Below are positions 16,704 to 25,632 of a stretch of DNA of 64,000 bases, piece after piece. The notes beneath the pieces are model-generated. The model was not told the DNA's origin. It saw nothing but the letters and a program-made list of their open reading frames with translations, and ran no database searches. Source of the stretch: Microcaldota archaeon (GTDB lineage Archaea > Micrarchaeota > Micrarchaeia > Anstonellales > Bilamarchaeaceae); NCBI GenBank assembly GCA_016212525.1, contig JACRGD010000005.1, positions 1 to 64,000 on the forward strand, read 5' to 3'. How positions within the stretch are numbered: position 1 is the stretch's first letter; the number at the start of each line of letters is the position of its first letter. A program made the translations under genes and the position numbers.

Positions 16704-18185
16704 ATGTTTAATATGAAACTGAATCTGAAGTTTTTGCTTCTGCTGGCTGTGCTATTGCCCTCTTTGTTGTTTGCAGGTATTTCTGTAAATAATTACACTA
16801 TTTCAAAATCCTCTTACCAGCCAGGCGAACCTGGTGTTGTCTCTGTGGGAATTACAAATCCTACTGGTTCTGGAAGGGTTGAAGCTCTTACGCTCTCGAC
16901 CAATTCTCCTTCTGCCCTGGGGATAACAAGTTCACCAAGTCTTGCAGATATCTCGCTTGGCGGATCTACTATTGTTACTGTACCGTTTGTAGTTCGAAGT
17001 GATGCGCGTGCAGGAATATATCTGCTGGATCTTTCCTTTTCGGGAATTTCATTCGATTCCTCAAATGCTCGTACGAGCGCTACCAATACTGTTTCAATTC
17101 CAATAATCGTTGTACGGGACCCCGTGCTCAGCTTTGCTTTAAACGACACTAATCTTGGTGATATTTCAGGTGTCAGACTTACTATCTCTAATGTAGGAGG
17201 TGTTGCAAAAGAACTTAAGATTTCTTCCTCTGGAGATGTATCTCTGGCCAACACAAATCAGGTCTTTGTTCCTTTGGTAACTAACTCTTCAGATATAGAT
17301 CTCAAACTCGATTCACGAAAGGCATCTGCGGGTTCAAACGATTTGGTTTTTCTGGTTTCTTACAAGGATGAATTAGGAGATCAAAAATATGCCAACTATT
17401 CATTGCGTGTAAATGTCCGCAAGAAAACTCTTGATCTGTCTTTTTCCCAAAAATCCGATGTAGTAACTGGACAAACTGGGAATTTAGTTTTGACAATAAA
17501 GAACAATGGAAATTCGGTTCTCAAGAACGTGCGTCTTTCGTTTAATGATCCATCAGTCCAGCTTAAGGATCGCAGCGAAATAAACTTTGGCGATATAGTT
17601 CCCTCCGCTTCGGCAGATTCTTCAGTTGCGATGCAGGTGAATCTCGCACCTGGTCTTAATCCGGTCAATTCTACCTTGCGGTGGTCTGAAGAAGACACCG
17701 AAAAAGAATCCGATATTTCCTTCCCGCTGACGGTTACTTCTGATGCTGATGTAGGTATTTATTTGGAAGCAAAACCCTCTCCGCTTTTAGTTGGTACAGA
17801 CCATACGATATCTGTTTTGGTTTCTAATTTGGGCTCCTATGCCATCAACAATGTAGATGTAGGTCTCTCTTCAGTAGACCTCAAGTCTCTGGATGTTTCC
17901 GGATCTCAATTTATTGGCAGTTTGAACAAGGATGACTTTAGTACGGTTCAGTTCAAGATGCGTGTTCCAGATAAGGAAGGCCAGTATAATTTGGACATAA
18001 ACATCCGATACAAGGATCTTTCGGGCGAATGGAAAACCAAGAACTTTGTTCGTCCGATCAATGTCTACTCGGCCCCTGCCTCTGGTCCCGGGCCTCTTGT
18101 CTATGTGATCGTTTTACTGGTGATCGGGGCTTTGGTCTGGTATTTCAAATTCCGCAAGAAGTCCGAAGCAAAATCCAAGGCATAA
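16704..18185 (+). CDS. Secreted, membrane-anchored protein with COG1361-type repeats
   Basis: A 493-residue surface protein. There is a signal peptide (LKFLLLLAVLLPSLLFAG), then about four beta-sandwich repeats of the COG1361/CARDB kind (for example VSVGITNPTGSGRVEALTL; LVLTIKNNGNSVLKNVRL; ISVLVSNLGSYAINNVDV), then a C-terminal helix (VYVIVLLVIGALVWYFKF) and a basic tail. In archaea such proteins often sit between a MacB-like ATPase and its permeases and are thought to be the extracellular partner of the exporter. The ATG at 16704 is preceded by AGGTGA 4 nt upstream; earlier in-frame ATGs lie inside the ATPase gene. Confidence 0.85.
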   Translation: MFNMKLNLKFLLLLAVLLPSLLFAGISVNNYTISKSSYQPGEPGVVSVGITNPTGSGRVEALTLSTNSPSALGITSSPSLADISLGGSTIVTVPFVVRSDARAGIYLLDLSFSGISFDSSNARTSATNTVSIPIIVVRDPVLSFALNDTNLGDISGVRLTISNVGGVAKELKISSSGDVSLANTNQVFVPLVTNSSDIDLKLDSRKASAGSNDLVFLVSYKDELGDQKYANYSLRVNVRKKTLDLSFSQKSDVVTGQTGNLVLTIKNNGNSVLKNVRLSFNDPSVQLKDRSEINFGDIVPSASADSSVAMQVNLAPGLNPVNSTLRWSEEDTEKESDISFPLTVTSDADVGIYLEAKPSPLLVGTDHTISVLVSNLGSYAINNVDVGLSSVDLKSLDVSGSQFIGSLNKDDFSTVQFKMRVPDKEGQYNLDINIRYKDLSGEWKTKNFVRPINVYSAPASGPGPLVYVIVLLVIGALVWYFKFRKKSEAKSKA

Positions 18186-18200
18186 TTTCGAAGGTAGTCT

Positions 18201-19409
18201 ATGAATATTTTGGAAATGTTTGGGTATTCGATAAATTCGCTTACCCATCGTAGCCTTAGGTCCTGGCTGACCATACTGGGAATCGTAGTAGGCATAACTG
18301 CTATTGTTCTTTTGGTGGGGTTGGTTCAGGGTTTAAAGGATAATTTTACAAGTCAACTTTCTGGTTTTGGTTCAAATGCTGTAATTGTAATTCCTACCAA
18401 CATAGAGCAAAGTGGCGGTGGGCCCAGTTCTTTTATGCCCAGTTCTGGAAAACTCTTTAAAAAAGATGTTGAGAGACTTAAGAAAATTCCCGAGTTGGAA
18501 TTTGTAACTCCGGTTATAATGGGTCGAACGTCCGTGGAATTCAAATCCAAGGCCATAACCGCGTCTGTTCTTGGTGTCGATCCTGATATCTATCGAAGCA
18601 CTGTTGGTACTTTGGAACTCGAGCGCGGTAGATTTCTTTCCTCTGCTGATGTCCATTCGGCAGTCATTGGACATTCCCTTGCCACTGATTCCTTTGATGA
18701 TCCTATCGAGATCTCTTCAAATCTGAACATTGATGGCACGATCTATCGGGTCGTCGGTATTCTTAAACAAACTGGCAATAGTTTTTCAAATATCGACACT
18801 TCGATTCTCGTACCATTTAAGGAAGCGGAAAATCAATTTTCCTCTGATCTTGTTGAAAATGAAGTTAGTTCGATCCGGGGTTCTTTTGTTACTGGCGCTT
18901 CTCCCTCTGATGTAACCTCCAGAATTGAATCCGAGCTCATCTCATCCCATCGGGTTACTAAGGATAAGAAAGACTTTAGCGTGATTTCCGCGGATTTCAT
19001 TAACCGCCAGCTCGACACCGTTACTGGTCTTTTAACCTTGTTTTTAGGAGGTATAGCTGGTATTGCCCTGCTCGTTGGAGGCATTGGAATTGCCAACACA
19101 ATGTTCATGAGCGTTACTGAGCGACAGCGCGAAATCGGTATTTTGAAGTCCCTTGGTGCGAAACAAGGCGAAATACTAAAACTCTTTTTGGTAGAAAGCA
19201 GCTTGATTGGCATTGCTGGCGGAGTTCTGGGAATTCTTCTGGCGTTTGCCATTGGTGCAATAATTTCCTATTTTGCCAAAATAAACGTTGCCATTTCTAT
19301 CGATGTTGCTCTTTTTGCATCTCTATTTTCTGGTTTGGTTGGGGTAATTTCCGGTCTGGTTCCTGCAAAAAATGCGGCTAAGCTGGATCCGATCGAGGCA
19401 CTGAGGTAA
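18201..19409 (+). CDS. FtsX/MacB-like ABC permease
   Basis: A 402-residue permease. The layout is one N-terminal helix (LRSWLTILGIVVGITAIVLLVG), a large extracellular MacB-like domain of about 230 residues, then three C-terminal helices. The conserved FtsX segment is GGIGIANTMFMSVTERQREIG, and it ends AAKLDPIEALR. It is about 40% similar by eye to the next gene, so the two are probably the two halves of a heterodimeric exporter driven by the ATPase upstream. The substrate is unknown; relatives export peptides, lipoproteins or drugs. Confidence 0.92.
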   Translation: MNILEMFGYSINSLTHRSLRSWLTILGIVVGITAIVLLVGLVQGLKDNFTSQLSGFGSNAVIVIPTNIEQSGGGPSSFMPSSGKLFKKDVERLKKIPELEFVTPVIMGRTSVEFKSKAITASVLGVDPDIYRSTVGTLELERGRFLSSADVHSAVIGHSLATDSFDDPIEISSNLNIDGTIYRVVGILKQTGNSFSNIDTSILVPFKEAENQFSSDLVENEVSSIRGSFVTGASPSDVTSRIESELISSHRVTKDKKDFSVISADFINRQLDTVTGLLTLFLGGIAGIALLVGGIGIANTMFMSVTERQREIGILKSLGAKQGEILKLFLVESSLIGIAGGVLGILLAFAIGAIISYFAKINVAISIDVALFASLFSGLVGVISGLVPAKNAAKLDPIEALR

Positions 19410-19414
19410 TCTTT

Positions 19415-20635
19415 ATGGAATTTACTGATATTCTGGATTACTCGATTAAAAATCTCAAAACCACCAAGCTGCGAACGTATCTTACCGTCATCGGTATTAT
19501 TATCGGTGTAGTTACTATGCTAACTATTTCTTCGATTAGCGAGGGCGTACAGGCCGATATCAACAAACAGCTTTCTTCTTTCGGTCCTGATAAGATGTTC
19601 ATTATTCCTACTGCCGTTACTGGAGCCAGTGCATTTTCAAGTCCCAATCAGGCCGCGACAAGTGGAAAATTATTCCTTCGTGATGCAGATATTCTCGAAA
19701 ATATCGCAGGTGTAAAATCGCTTGCCAGAACCGCCTATGGTCGTACTACTTTTGGCTTTAAGTCAAAATCAATCACTGCAACTGTATACGGGATCGAGCC
19801 AGTTTATTTTGATCAGTGGGACAATTATCTCGAACTTTCTACCGGTCGCCTCTATACCGAATCCGATCGAAAAGTGGCCGTTCTTGGCTATCGGGCAGCT
19901 AACAATCTTTTTGGACAGAATAAAGTCAATGTTGGAAGCATTGTACGGATCGGTAAAAATGATTATCGGGTTGTTGGAATTCTCAAAGAAATCGGCTCTT
20001 CATTTTCCGGGGCTGATGATTCTTCAATCTATATCCCTTTTGATGATGGCAAAGAAGAATTTAGTTCCCAGCTGGCCAAAAACGAGATTAATTTCATATC
20101 GATTTCTGTTCTGGATGGATATCCGGCTAAAGACGTTCAGCAGGCGATCGAGGATCGATTGATTTCTCTACACAAAGTTACTTCTGACACCAAGGATTTT
20201 TCAGTTATAACTTCTGATTTTGTTAATCAAACAATCGGTGGATTAATTTCCGGTTTGGCAATTTTCCTTCTTTTTATTACAATGATCGCGACTTTGGTTG
20301 GTGGCATCGGTATCATGAATACTATGTTCATGGCTGTTTTGGAGCGAACCAACGAAATCGGAGTTCTTAAGGCCATTGGAGCTTCCCAGAAGGATATCCG
20401 AATGATTTTTGTTGTTGAATCTACTGCCCTTGGCATTATTGGAGGAATTATCGGACTTATTTTGGGCTCTTTAATTACTGTCTTTATCGGGAGTTTGGGT
20501 GTTCCGTATCTGATTAGTATCCAAACTGTTTTCCTTTCCTTTCTCTTTGCACTTCTAGTTGGTCTTTTTGCGGGTCTTCTTCCTGCAGGCCGGGCTGCCA
20601 AGTTAGATCCAGTGGAAGCACTTAGAGAAGAATAA
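19415..20635 (+). CDS. FtsX/MacB-like ABC permease (second subunit)
   Basis: A 406-residue paralog of the preceding gene with the same order: N-terminal helix (LRTYLTVIGIIIGVVTMLTIS), extracellular MacB-like domain, three C-terminal helices with GGIGIMNTMFMAVLERTNEIG and the terminal AAKLDPVEALREE. The start is 5 nt after the stop of the first permease. Retention of two full permeases with matching domain patterns suggests a heterodimer rather than a decaying duplicate. Confidence 0.92.
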   Translation: MEFTDILDYSIKNLKTTKLRTYLTVIGIIIGVVTMLTISSISEGVQADINKQLSSFGPDKMFIIPTAVTGASAFSSPNQAATSGKLFLRDADILENIAGVKSLARTAYGRTTFGFKSKSITATVYGIEPVYFDQWDNYLELSTGRLYTESDRKVAVLGYRAANNLFGQNKVNVGSIVRIGKNDYRVVGILKEIGSSFSGADDSSIYIPFDDGKEEFSSQLAKNEINFISISVLDGYPAKDVQQAIEDRLISLHKVTSDTKDFSVITSDFVNQTIGGLISGLAIFLLFITMIATLVGGIGIMNTMFMAVLERTNEIGVLKAIGASQKDIRMIFVVESTALGIIGGIIGLILGSLITVFIGSLGVPYLISIQTVFLSFLFALLVGLFAGLLPAGRAAKLDPVEALREE

Positions 20636-20694
20636 TTAAACTATCTGTATTATTAAATATAACTCACTATATAATTTAGTTATGGTGTTGTCAT

Positions 20695-20892
20695 ATGAAG
20701 ATTTTATCTAAAGCGCGTTCTGTCGGAGGATCTTTAGTTGTTACTATTCCCAAAGAAATTGTCGAGACTCAGGAATTGCATGAAGGAGATCTGGTGGAGC
20801 TGGAAGTTCAAAAATCTCGAAAAAGCTTTTTTGGTATTGCACGAGGTATTGCTTCTTTCACTTCGGATGATGAGTTGGTTGCTCATGAGTAG
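20695..20892 (+). CDS. vapB: AbrB/MazE-fold antitoxin (VapB type)
   Basis: A 65-residue protein with the swapped-hairpin AbrB pattern: SVGGSLVVTIPKEIVETQELHEGDLVELEV. The C-terminal tail (FGIARGIASFTSDDELVAHE) is the toxin-binding part. The coding end overlaps the VapC start by 8 nt. It is expected to neutralise VapC and repress its own promoter; ACTATATAAT lies shortly upstream at about 20669-20678. GGTG lies 8 nt before the ATG. Confidence 0.85.
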   Translation: MKILSKARSVGGSLVVTIPKEIVETQELHEGDLVELEVQKSRKSFFGIARGIASFTSDDELVAHE

Positions 20893-21271
20893 ATACACTA
20901 TAGATGCATATGCTTGGATTGAATACTTTGCTGGTACTGAGAAAGGAAAAACCGTTGCAACTATTGTTGAAGATCCATCGAACATTTTGTTTACTAATGC
21001 TGTCACTTCTGCTGAAATTATAAGTAAATTTATCCGACTGAATAAAGATCCATCCACCGCTGCAAAGGCGATCCGTATTCTCTCTAAAATTGATGATGCT
21101 GATTTTGACTGTTCTTCGTTAGCAGGTACTCTGCACGCCCAGATGAAATCAAAGATTTCTGATTTTGGCCTTGCTGACGCATTTGTTTTAGCTACTTCAA
21201 AAAGGCACCAGACCAAAATCCTAACTGGAGATCCCCATTTTAAGTCTCTTTCAAATGTGATCTTAATATGA
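20885..21271 (+). CDS. vapC: PIN-domain ribonuclease toxin VapC
   Basis: A 128-residue PIN protein. Acidic residues are in the usual places: Asp in YTIDAYAWIEYF, Glu in TSAEIISKF, Asp in DFGLADAFVLATSK and Asp in ILTGDPHFK. VapC toxins cleave tRNA or rRNA. The frame is open far upstream inside vapB, but the true start is the ATG at 20885, overlapping vapB by 8 nt, which is standard for this pair. Its own stop overlaps the next gene by 4 nt. Confidence 0.88.
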   Translation: MSRYTIDAYAWIEYFAGTEKGKTVATIVEDPSNILFTNAVTSAEIISKFIRLNKDPSTAAKAIRILSKIDDADFDCSSLAGTLHAQMKSKISDFGLADAFVLATSKRHQTKILTGDPHFKSLSNVILI

Positions 21272-21900
21272 ATCGCGCCTATTGGGAATCGATTTATGAA
21301 AAACCGCTTTCTGACATTCCATGGGAGATTGAGAAGCCACCTCCTGAACTAATGTTTGTTTTGGAAAAGGGCTGGATAAAAAAAGACGGGCGGGTTTTGG
21401 ATGTTGCCTGTGGAACTGGCAACTATTCGTTTTTTCTTGCTAAGCATGGTTTCGAGGTAGAAGGAATAGATCTCTCTCAAAATGCAATATCGATTTCAAA
21501 GTCTCGGATTAGTCAATTTAGTTCATCTAATCCATCGTGTCTTCCACCAATATTTAGCTCCATGGATGTTTTTGATATTCCTTCTCGATTTGAGGGAAAA
21601 TTCGATTTAATTTTTGACTACTCCCTTCTTCATCACATTCAGCATGAACAAACGTCTAAGTATCTTTCAGTAATGACCAATCAACTAAACCAAAAAGGCA
21701 AGTATGTGCTTGTTTGCTACTCTGATCTGGATTCTGAGGGCCAGTCCAGTGTTGTTGGAAAATTTGGAAATGATATTTACTACCGATCGGCAGATGAAAT
21801 TCGAGCTTCTGTTATTGGGTTGAAAGAACTTCACTATTCCAAAACAACGCTTGGAAAGCGAAATCACCACAAAGCACATTTTTTCGTTTTTGAAAAATAA
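21268..21900 (+). CDS. Class I SAM-dependent methyltransferase
   Basis: A 210-residue methyltransferase with motif I VLDVACGTGNYSFFLA, motif II FEVEGIDLSQNAI and motif IV FDLIFDYSLLHHI. The opening YWESIYEKPLSDIPWEIEKP resembles TPMT/TehB-like small-molecule methyltransferases, so thiol, thioether or metalloid substrates are possible. The target is not known. The start overlaps vapC by 4 nt, so translation follows the toxin-antitoxin operon, an odd arrangement for a metabolic gene. Confidence 0.85.
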   Translation: MNRAYWESIYEKPLSDIPWEIEKPPPELMFVLEKGWIKKDGRVLDVACGTGNYSFFLAKHGFEVEGIDLSQNAISISKSRISQFSSSNPSCLPPIFSSMDVFDIPSRFEGKFDLIFDYSLLHHIQHEQTSKYLSVMTNQLNQKGKYVLVCYSDLDSEGQSSVVGKFGNDIYYRSADEIRASVIGLKELHYSKTTLGKRNHHKAHFFVFEK

Positions 21901-21902
21901 TC

Positions 21903-22409
21903 TTATGCAACCAGTTCCAGTCTGTTATATCCTTCGTATCTGAGTATCTCATAAAGTTTTATGTACCTTTGCGGATTCACTTCCATATCTGCCTCTATTA
22001 TTTGCAGCTGGGGGTTTCCTGCTTTTAATATGGCATATAGCTCTCCAGCAAACTCGGCTCGTTCGCAGGCCAGATCTATGCTCCTAAAAAAATCTCCATA
22101 TGTTCCATTTAGAAATTTTTCGGACTCTCCCCTGCTCATGATTATTATTCTGGCCTGCTCAATAGTTACTCCGGTATTCGCTGCTTCTATTTTGGCTCTT
22201 AGCTCTCCGATTGGAACGTTTTGGGGTCGTGTTTGTAGGCTTGTTCGCTTCCAGCCTCCGTCTATTTTGAAACACAAATTCTGAGTTAGTTCTCTTGCTA
22301 TTTGCGGTTCTGTTATTGGATCTTCTTTTCTAAAGCCAGTAATGGCCGATTCTACTTTTAATCTGGCGAGGCGCATTTCTCTCGCTAGCTCTCTTTCTAG
22401 GGGTTTCAT
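21903..22409 (-). CDS. Orphan helical protein
   Basis: A 168-residue, mostly helical, charged protein with no motif I recognise. Visible segments are an Arg/Glu-rich N-terminus (ERELAREMRLARLKVESAI), a central GVTIEQARIIIMSRGE and a C-terminal YIKLYEILRYEGYN. There is no signal peptide or membrane helix. AATTATAATAAT at about 22431-22442 lies about 27 nt before the ATG, so it is probably leaderless. It ends 2 nt from the convergent methyltransferase. Codon use looks like its neighbours. Confidence 0.65.
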   Translation of the reverse strand: MKPLERELAREMRLARLKVESAITGFRKEDPITEPQIARELTQNLCFKIDGGWKRTSLQTRPQNVPIGELRAKIEAANTGVTIEQARIIIMSRGESEKFLNGTYGDFFRSIDLACERAEFAGELYAILKAGNPQLQIIEADMEVNPQRYIKLYEILRYEGYNRLELVA

Positions 22410-22482
22410 CGTTTTATCTATGTTTCGATATTATTATAATTAGTGGTATTTTAGTGTTCTATCGGTTGTTAGTTAAAATAAG

Positions 22483-22604
22483 CGCCTCAGCCGGGATTCG
22501 AACCCGGGTCGCGAGAGTTCTATAAACGATTTAGTCAGTTTTTGATCAAACTTTTCTAAAAGTTTGTGACAGTCTCGTATGCTAGACCACTACACTACTG
22601 AGGC
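22483..22604 (-). tRNA. tRNA-Asp (GTC) with 49-nt intron
   Basis: A complete cloverleaf on the minus strand: acceptor GCCTCAG/CTGAGGC, D arm GTGT/GCAT, anticodon stem CGAGA/TCTCG, loop CTGTCAC with anticodon GTC, T arm CCGGG-TTCGAAT-CCCGG and discriminator G. The intron spans 22518-22566, at the canonical position after nucleotide 37, leaving a 73-nt mature tRNA. The intron opens with a nearly perfect hairpin (CAAACTTTT pairing with AAAAGTTTG). No CCA is encoded. Confidence 0.93.
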
Positions 22605-22637
22605 TGAGAATTTAATTTAACACATTGTGGAAAATTG

Positions 22638-22649
22638 GTTTTTTAAAGC
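22638..22649 (-). promoter_or_regulatory. TATA box of tRNA-Asp
   Basis: On the minus strand GCTTTAAAAAAC lies about 39 nt upstream of the tRNA 5' end, which gives a leader of about 14 nt to be removed by RNase P. This is ordinary spacing for an archaeal tRNA gene. Confidence 0.5.
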
Positions 22650-22767
22650 GATCGTTCTTTTATTCGATCTACCTTAGAGTCGATCGTCTGCCTTCGAATA
22701 CGAAATCTTTCGCTTCCAAAGCCTTTTAATCCCCTTTTGTCCTAGCTCTATTTGGTCTATTGTCCTA

Positions 22768-22798
22768 TAGCGAGTCGCATGTATAATGCAGTTCGCTA
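22768..22798 (+). promoter_or_regulatory. purH promoter inside a 31-nt interrupted palindrome
   Basis: The sequence is TAGCGA, gtc, GCA, tgtataa, TGC, agt, TCGCTA. The outer 6-bp arms and inner 3-bp arms are perfectly symmetric, and the central 7 nt contain the TATA-like GTATAA. A TATA box at the exact centre of a long palindrome fits an operator for a dimeric repressor of purine synthesis. The repressor is not identified. Confidence 0.55.
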
Positions 22799-22803
22799 AA
22801 GTC

Positions 22804-22854
22804 GCAAATCACGAACGAAAAGACGATGAAAATTCGTTTCCTTTCGTGGTTTGC
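22804..22854 (+). promoter_or_regulatory. Long stem-loop in the purH leader region
   Basis: GCAAATCACGAA at 22804-22815 pairs with TTCGTGGTTTGC at 22843-22854 (12 bp, one G-T). Inside it AACGAA at 22814-22819 pairs with TTCGTT at 22833-22838 around a purine-rich loop. The element ends 35 nt before the purH ATG. It may be an RNA regulatory structure or a second DNA-level operator, since the transcription start expected from the TATA box (about 22809) would fall inside the first arm. Confidence 0.5.
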
Positions 22855-22889
22855 TATAGTCTCTGGACTGTTCATCGGGCGGGAGTAGT

Positions 22890-24437
22890 ATGGATATCAA
22901 ACGAGCACTTATTAGTGTCTATAATAAGGAAGGAGTTGTCGAATTCGCACGGTTTTTGTCCCAAATGGGAGTCGAAATTCTCTCAAGTGGTGGAACATTC
23001 AAACTACTTTCCCAAAACCATATCCCCGTTATCGAAGTTTCAAAATACACCGGATCCCCAGAACTGATGGATGGACGGGTAAAAACTCTCCACCCAAAGA
23101 TTCACGGTGCAATCCTTGCTGATCGTTCAAACCCCAACCACATGCAGGAAGCAGAAAAAAACGGAATCGTTCCAATCGACTTGGTAGCTGTAAATCTCTA
23201 TCCGTTTGAGGAATCTGCCCTTAAGAATGCTCCATTGGCACAAGTTATAGAACATATTGACATCGGAGGCCCGACTCTGCTTCGGTCGGCTGCAAAAAAT
23301 TACAAAAACGTCGCAGTTATCTGCAATCCTTCCTCATACTCACAGATCATGTCCGAATTGAAAGAATCCAAAATTCTTTCTCCAAAAACCCATGAAAAAC
23401 TGGCGGTTGAAACCTGGACTCATGTTTCGCATTATGATGTCTGCATCGAGCGCTACTTCCGAAATCAGTTCGGATATAAGGACGAAATGCCCGAATACCT
23501 AAACTTAACGTTCCACAAAAAGCAGGATCTTAGATACGGTGAAAACCCTCATCAGGCTTCTGCTGTCTATAAAGATGATTTCTACAGAAATCCATCTATC
23601 CTAGATGGCAACCAGATTCAGGGCAAACAGATGTCCTATAATAATATCCTCGATTGCAATGCTGCCTTCAAACTAATCCGTGAGTTCGAAGAACCTACTG
23701 CTGTAATTGTCAAGCACAACAATCCCTGCGGTGTTGCTTCGGCCCAGTCTATTCTCGACGCCTACAAGACTGCCAAGGCGGTCGATCCAGAAGCTGCATT
23801 TGGAGGAATAGTTTTCGTAAATCGACCTGTGGACGAACCGTTGGCAAAGGAAATTACCAGTAGGTTTGTTGAGATTGTAGTTTCTCCAAATTTCACTCCT
23901 GAGGCTTTAGAGATTTTCAAGGCCAAGAAAAATATCCGGGTTATTGTGTCAAACACATTGGATGTCAAGAGACAGCCCTATCGAAAGTATCGTTCCATTC
24001 TTGGAGGTCTTCTTGTCCAGGAAGCAAATGTGAAAATGCTCGAATCGCTTAAAACAGTAACAAAACGCGAGCCTACTAAAGATGAGCTCCAATCTCTCCT
24101 TTATGCCTGGAAGGTCGTCAAGTACGTCAAATCGAACGCAATCGTATATGCCAAAGGCACAAGAGTTATTGCGATCGGTGCGGGCCAGATGAAGCGTATT
24201 GATGCGGCGAGAATCGGCTCATTAATTGCCCAGGATTATGGAGAAAGTCTCAAGGGCGCAGTCATGGCATCTGATGCATTCTTCCCGTTCCGGGACGGAA
24301 TTGACTTTGCAGCAAAACTCGGAATCACTGCAATCATCCAGCCAGGCGGCTCTGTAAAAGACGAGGAAGTAATCGCCGCTTCAAACGAACATAAAATGGC
24401 CATGGTGTTTACCGGAATCAGACACTTTAGGCACTAA
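22890..24437 (+). CDS. purH: Bifunctional AICAR transformylase / IMP cyclohydrolase
   Basis: A 515-residue PurH. The N-terminal MGS-like cyclohydrolase domain ([40 protein letters not shown]) is followed by the transformylase domain with [30 protein letters not shown] and the C-terminal [29 protein letters not shown]. It carries out the last two steps to IMP. Many archaea use PurO/PurP instead, so the bacterial-type fused enzyme is of note. GGGAG lies 6 nt before the ATG. The end overlaps the convergent next gene by 4 nt. Confidence 0.96.
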   Translation: MDIKRALISVYNKEGVVEFARFLSQMGVEILSSGGTFKLLSQNHIPVIEVSKYTGSPELMDGRVKTLHPKIHGAILADRSNPNHMQEAEKNGIVPIDLVAVNLYPFEESALKNAPLAQVIEHIDIGGPTLLRSAAKNYKNVAVICNPSSYSQIMSELKESKILSPKTHEKLAVETWTHVSHYDVCIERYFRNQFGYKDEMPEYLNLTFHKKQDLRYGENPHQASAVYKDDFYRNPSILDGNQIQGKQMSYNNILDCNAAFKLIREFEEPTAVIVKHNNPCGVASAQSILDAYKTAKAVDPEAAFGGIVFVNRPVDEPLAKEITSRFVEIVVSPNFTPEALEIFKAKKNIRVIVSNTLDVKRQPYRKYRSILGGLLVQEANVKMLESLKTVTKREPTKDELQSLLYAWKVVKYVKSNAIVYAKGTRVIAIGAGQMKRIDAARIGSLIAQDYGESLKGAVMASDAFFPFRDGIDFAAKLGITAIIQPGGSVKDEEVIAASNEHKMAMVFTGIRHFRH

Positions 24438-25471
24438 TTCGATGTTTTCGCCCGGATATTGCGTTCCCAGTCGATCATTGGCTCTATTATTTCCCGAATT
24501 GTCAATCCGGTTGCTTTCATTGCCAGTGATTCTATATCGGCCACTGTATCTGCTATCAATTTTATTGCTTCCACGACCTTATCGCCTGCCTCTTCCAAAG
24601 AGTCTACCTCTCTCGGTTTCATTTTTTTCCTCATTGGATTTTTCCTTATGAATTCTAGCATTGTTTTTGTTACGGGTACTGCTACCTCTGCTAACTTCCT
24701 ATCTCCAGTTACTCCCTCCAAAAATCTTATCGCTAATATTCTTTCAACCATTCCCGCTTCTGGATTTATAATCAGGCTATCTCCCAATTGCGTATTTTCA
24801 GGATTTTCTGTCGTTACTACTGCAAGTCTTGTATCCCAATTCTTTTGCAGGACTCTTTCTATCCTTCCCTGCTCGTCTGTTACTATTCCGCATTCAAAGC
24901 CTATGAGATGTTCGTTTCTATCTTCTAAAAGCAAGACTTCGACTATGTCTTGGTGCTCATAGCTCCCATTTTTTCCCATTTCAATTACTTCACGAGCTAT
25001 CATCGCTGCCTCTTCTTTCCCTATTTTTCTACCGACTAATTCCTCACCAATTCGTTTTCCTCTAAATGGTTCAAGCGGTACTGTTCCTAATGCGTAGAAT
25101 TTAGCTTCTTCTATTAGCCTCCTGAATCGTTGTCTATCCTTTGCAATGTTCTGTAGTCCTTCAAGATACTTTACTGGATCTGGAGAAAAACTTGCAATGT
25201 GAACTGCTCGTGTTATTCTTCGTATTTCTAGTTCTGGTGGTACAATGTCTAAGAATGCCTCTAGTCCTGGTTTGAGGCCGCTGCCACCAAATAGGACCTT
25301 ATCTCCCAGTTTCTGTGTTCTGTTTTCAAATACTGGATCCTCGATTAACCCTGCCCGAATATCGATTGTGCTAATTCTTCTTAAATTATCTAAATTAGGC
25401 TTGCTCAGACGCTCCAGAGGTCTCATTCCTGGTGCTTTTGTTAGGATATCATAAACACAAACTTTTGCCAT
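24434..25471 (-). CDS. Orphan protein of 345 residues
   Basis: A soluble, charged protein that I do not recognise. Visible features are a Gly-rich turn (GDKVLFGGSGLKPGLEAFLDIVPPE), a beta-rich middle (IVEVLLLEDRNEHLIGFECGIV; TRLAVVTTENPENTQLGDSLIINP) and a basic C-terminus (NPMRKKMKPREVDSLEE; IREIIEPMIDWERNIR). There is no signal peptide or membrane helix. TTTATAAAT at about 25494-25502 is about 27 nt before the ATG, so the transcript is probably leaderless. Its last 4 nt overlap the end of purH in convergent orientation. No link to purine synthesis can be claimed. Confidence 0.65.
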   Translation of the reverse strand: MAKVCVYDILTKAPGMRPLERLSKPNLDNLRRISTIDIRAGLIEDPVFENRTQKLGDKVLFGGSGLKPGLEAFLDIVPPELEIRRITRAVHIASFSPDPVKYLEGLQNIAKDRQRFRRLIEEAKFYALGTVPLEPFRGKRIGEELVGRKIGKEEAAMIAREVIEMGKNGSYEHQDIVEVLLLEDRNEHLIGFECGIVTDEQGRIERVLQKNWDTRLAVVTTENPENTQLGDSLIINPEAGMVERILAIRFLEGVTGDRKLAEVAVPVTKTMLEFIRKNPMRKKMKPREVDSLEEAGDKVVEAIKLIADTVADIESLAMKATGLTIREIIEPMIDWERNIRAKTSN

Positions 25472-25632
25472 ATCTTAACATTATTTACAATTATTTATAA
25501 ACAGTGCATTTGAATTATTCTTCCCTTCTTCTGTTTCTTCTTATTTTTCTTTTGCTTCTTCTAATAAAAACGATTATAAGGTTGTTTTTCTTATACTTCT
25601 AACTGTTTATACTATTATTGTGGTGAATCCGT

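Noticed and set aside
22804..22870. C/D box small RNA before purH
   Set aside because: A C-box-like CGATGA is present in the loop, but no good D box or internal C'/D' pair follows at the right distance.
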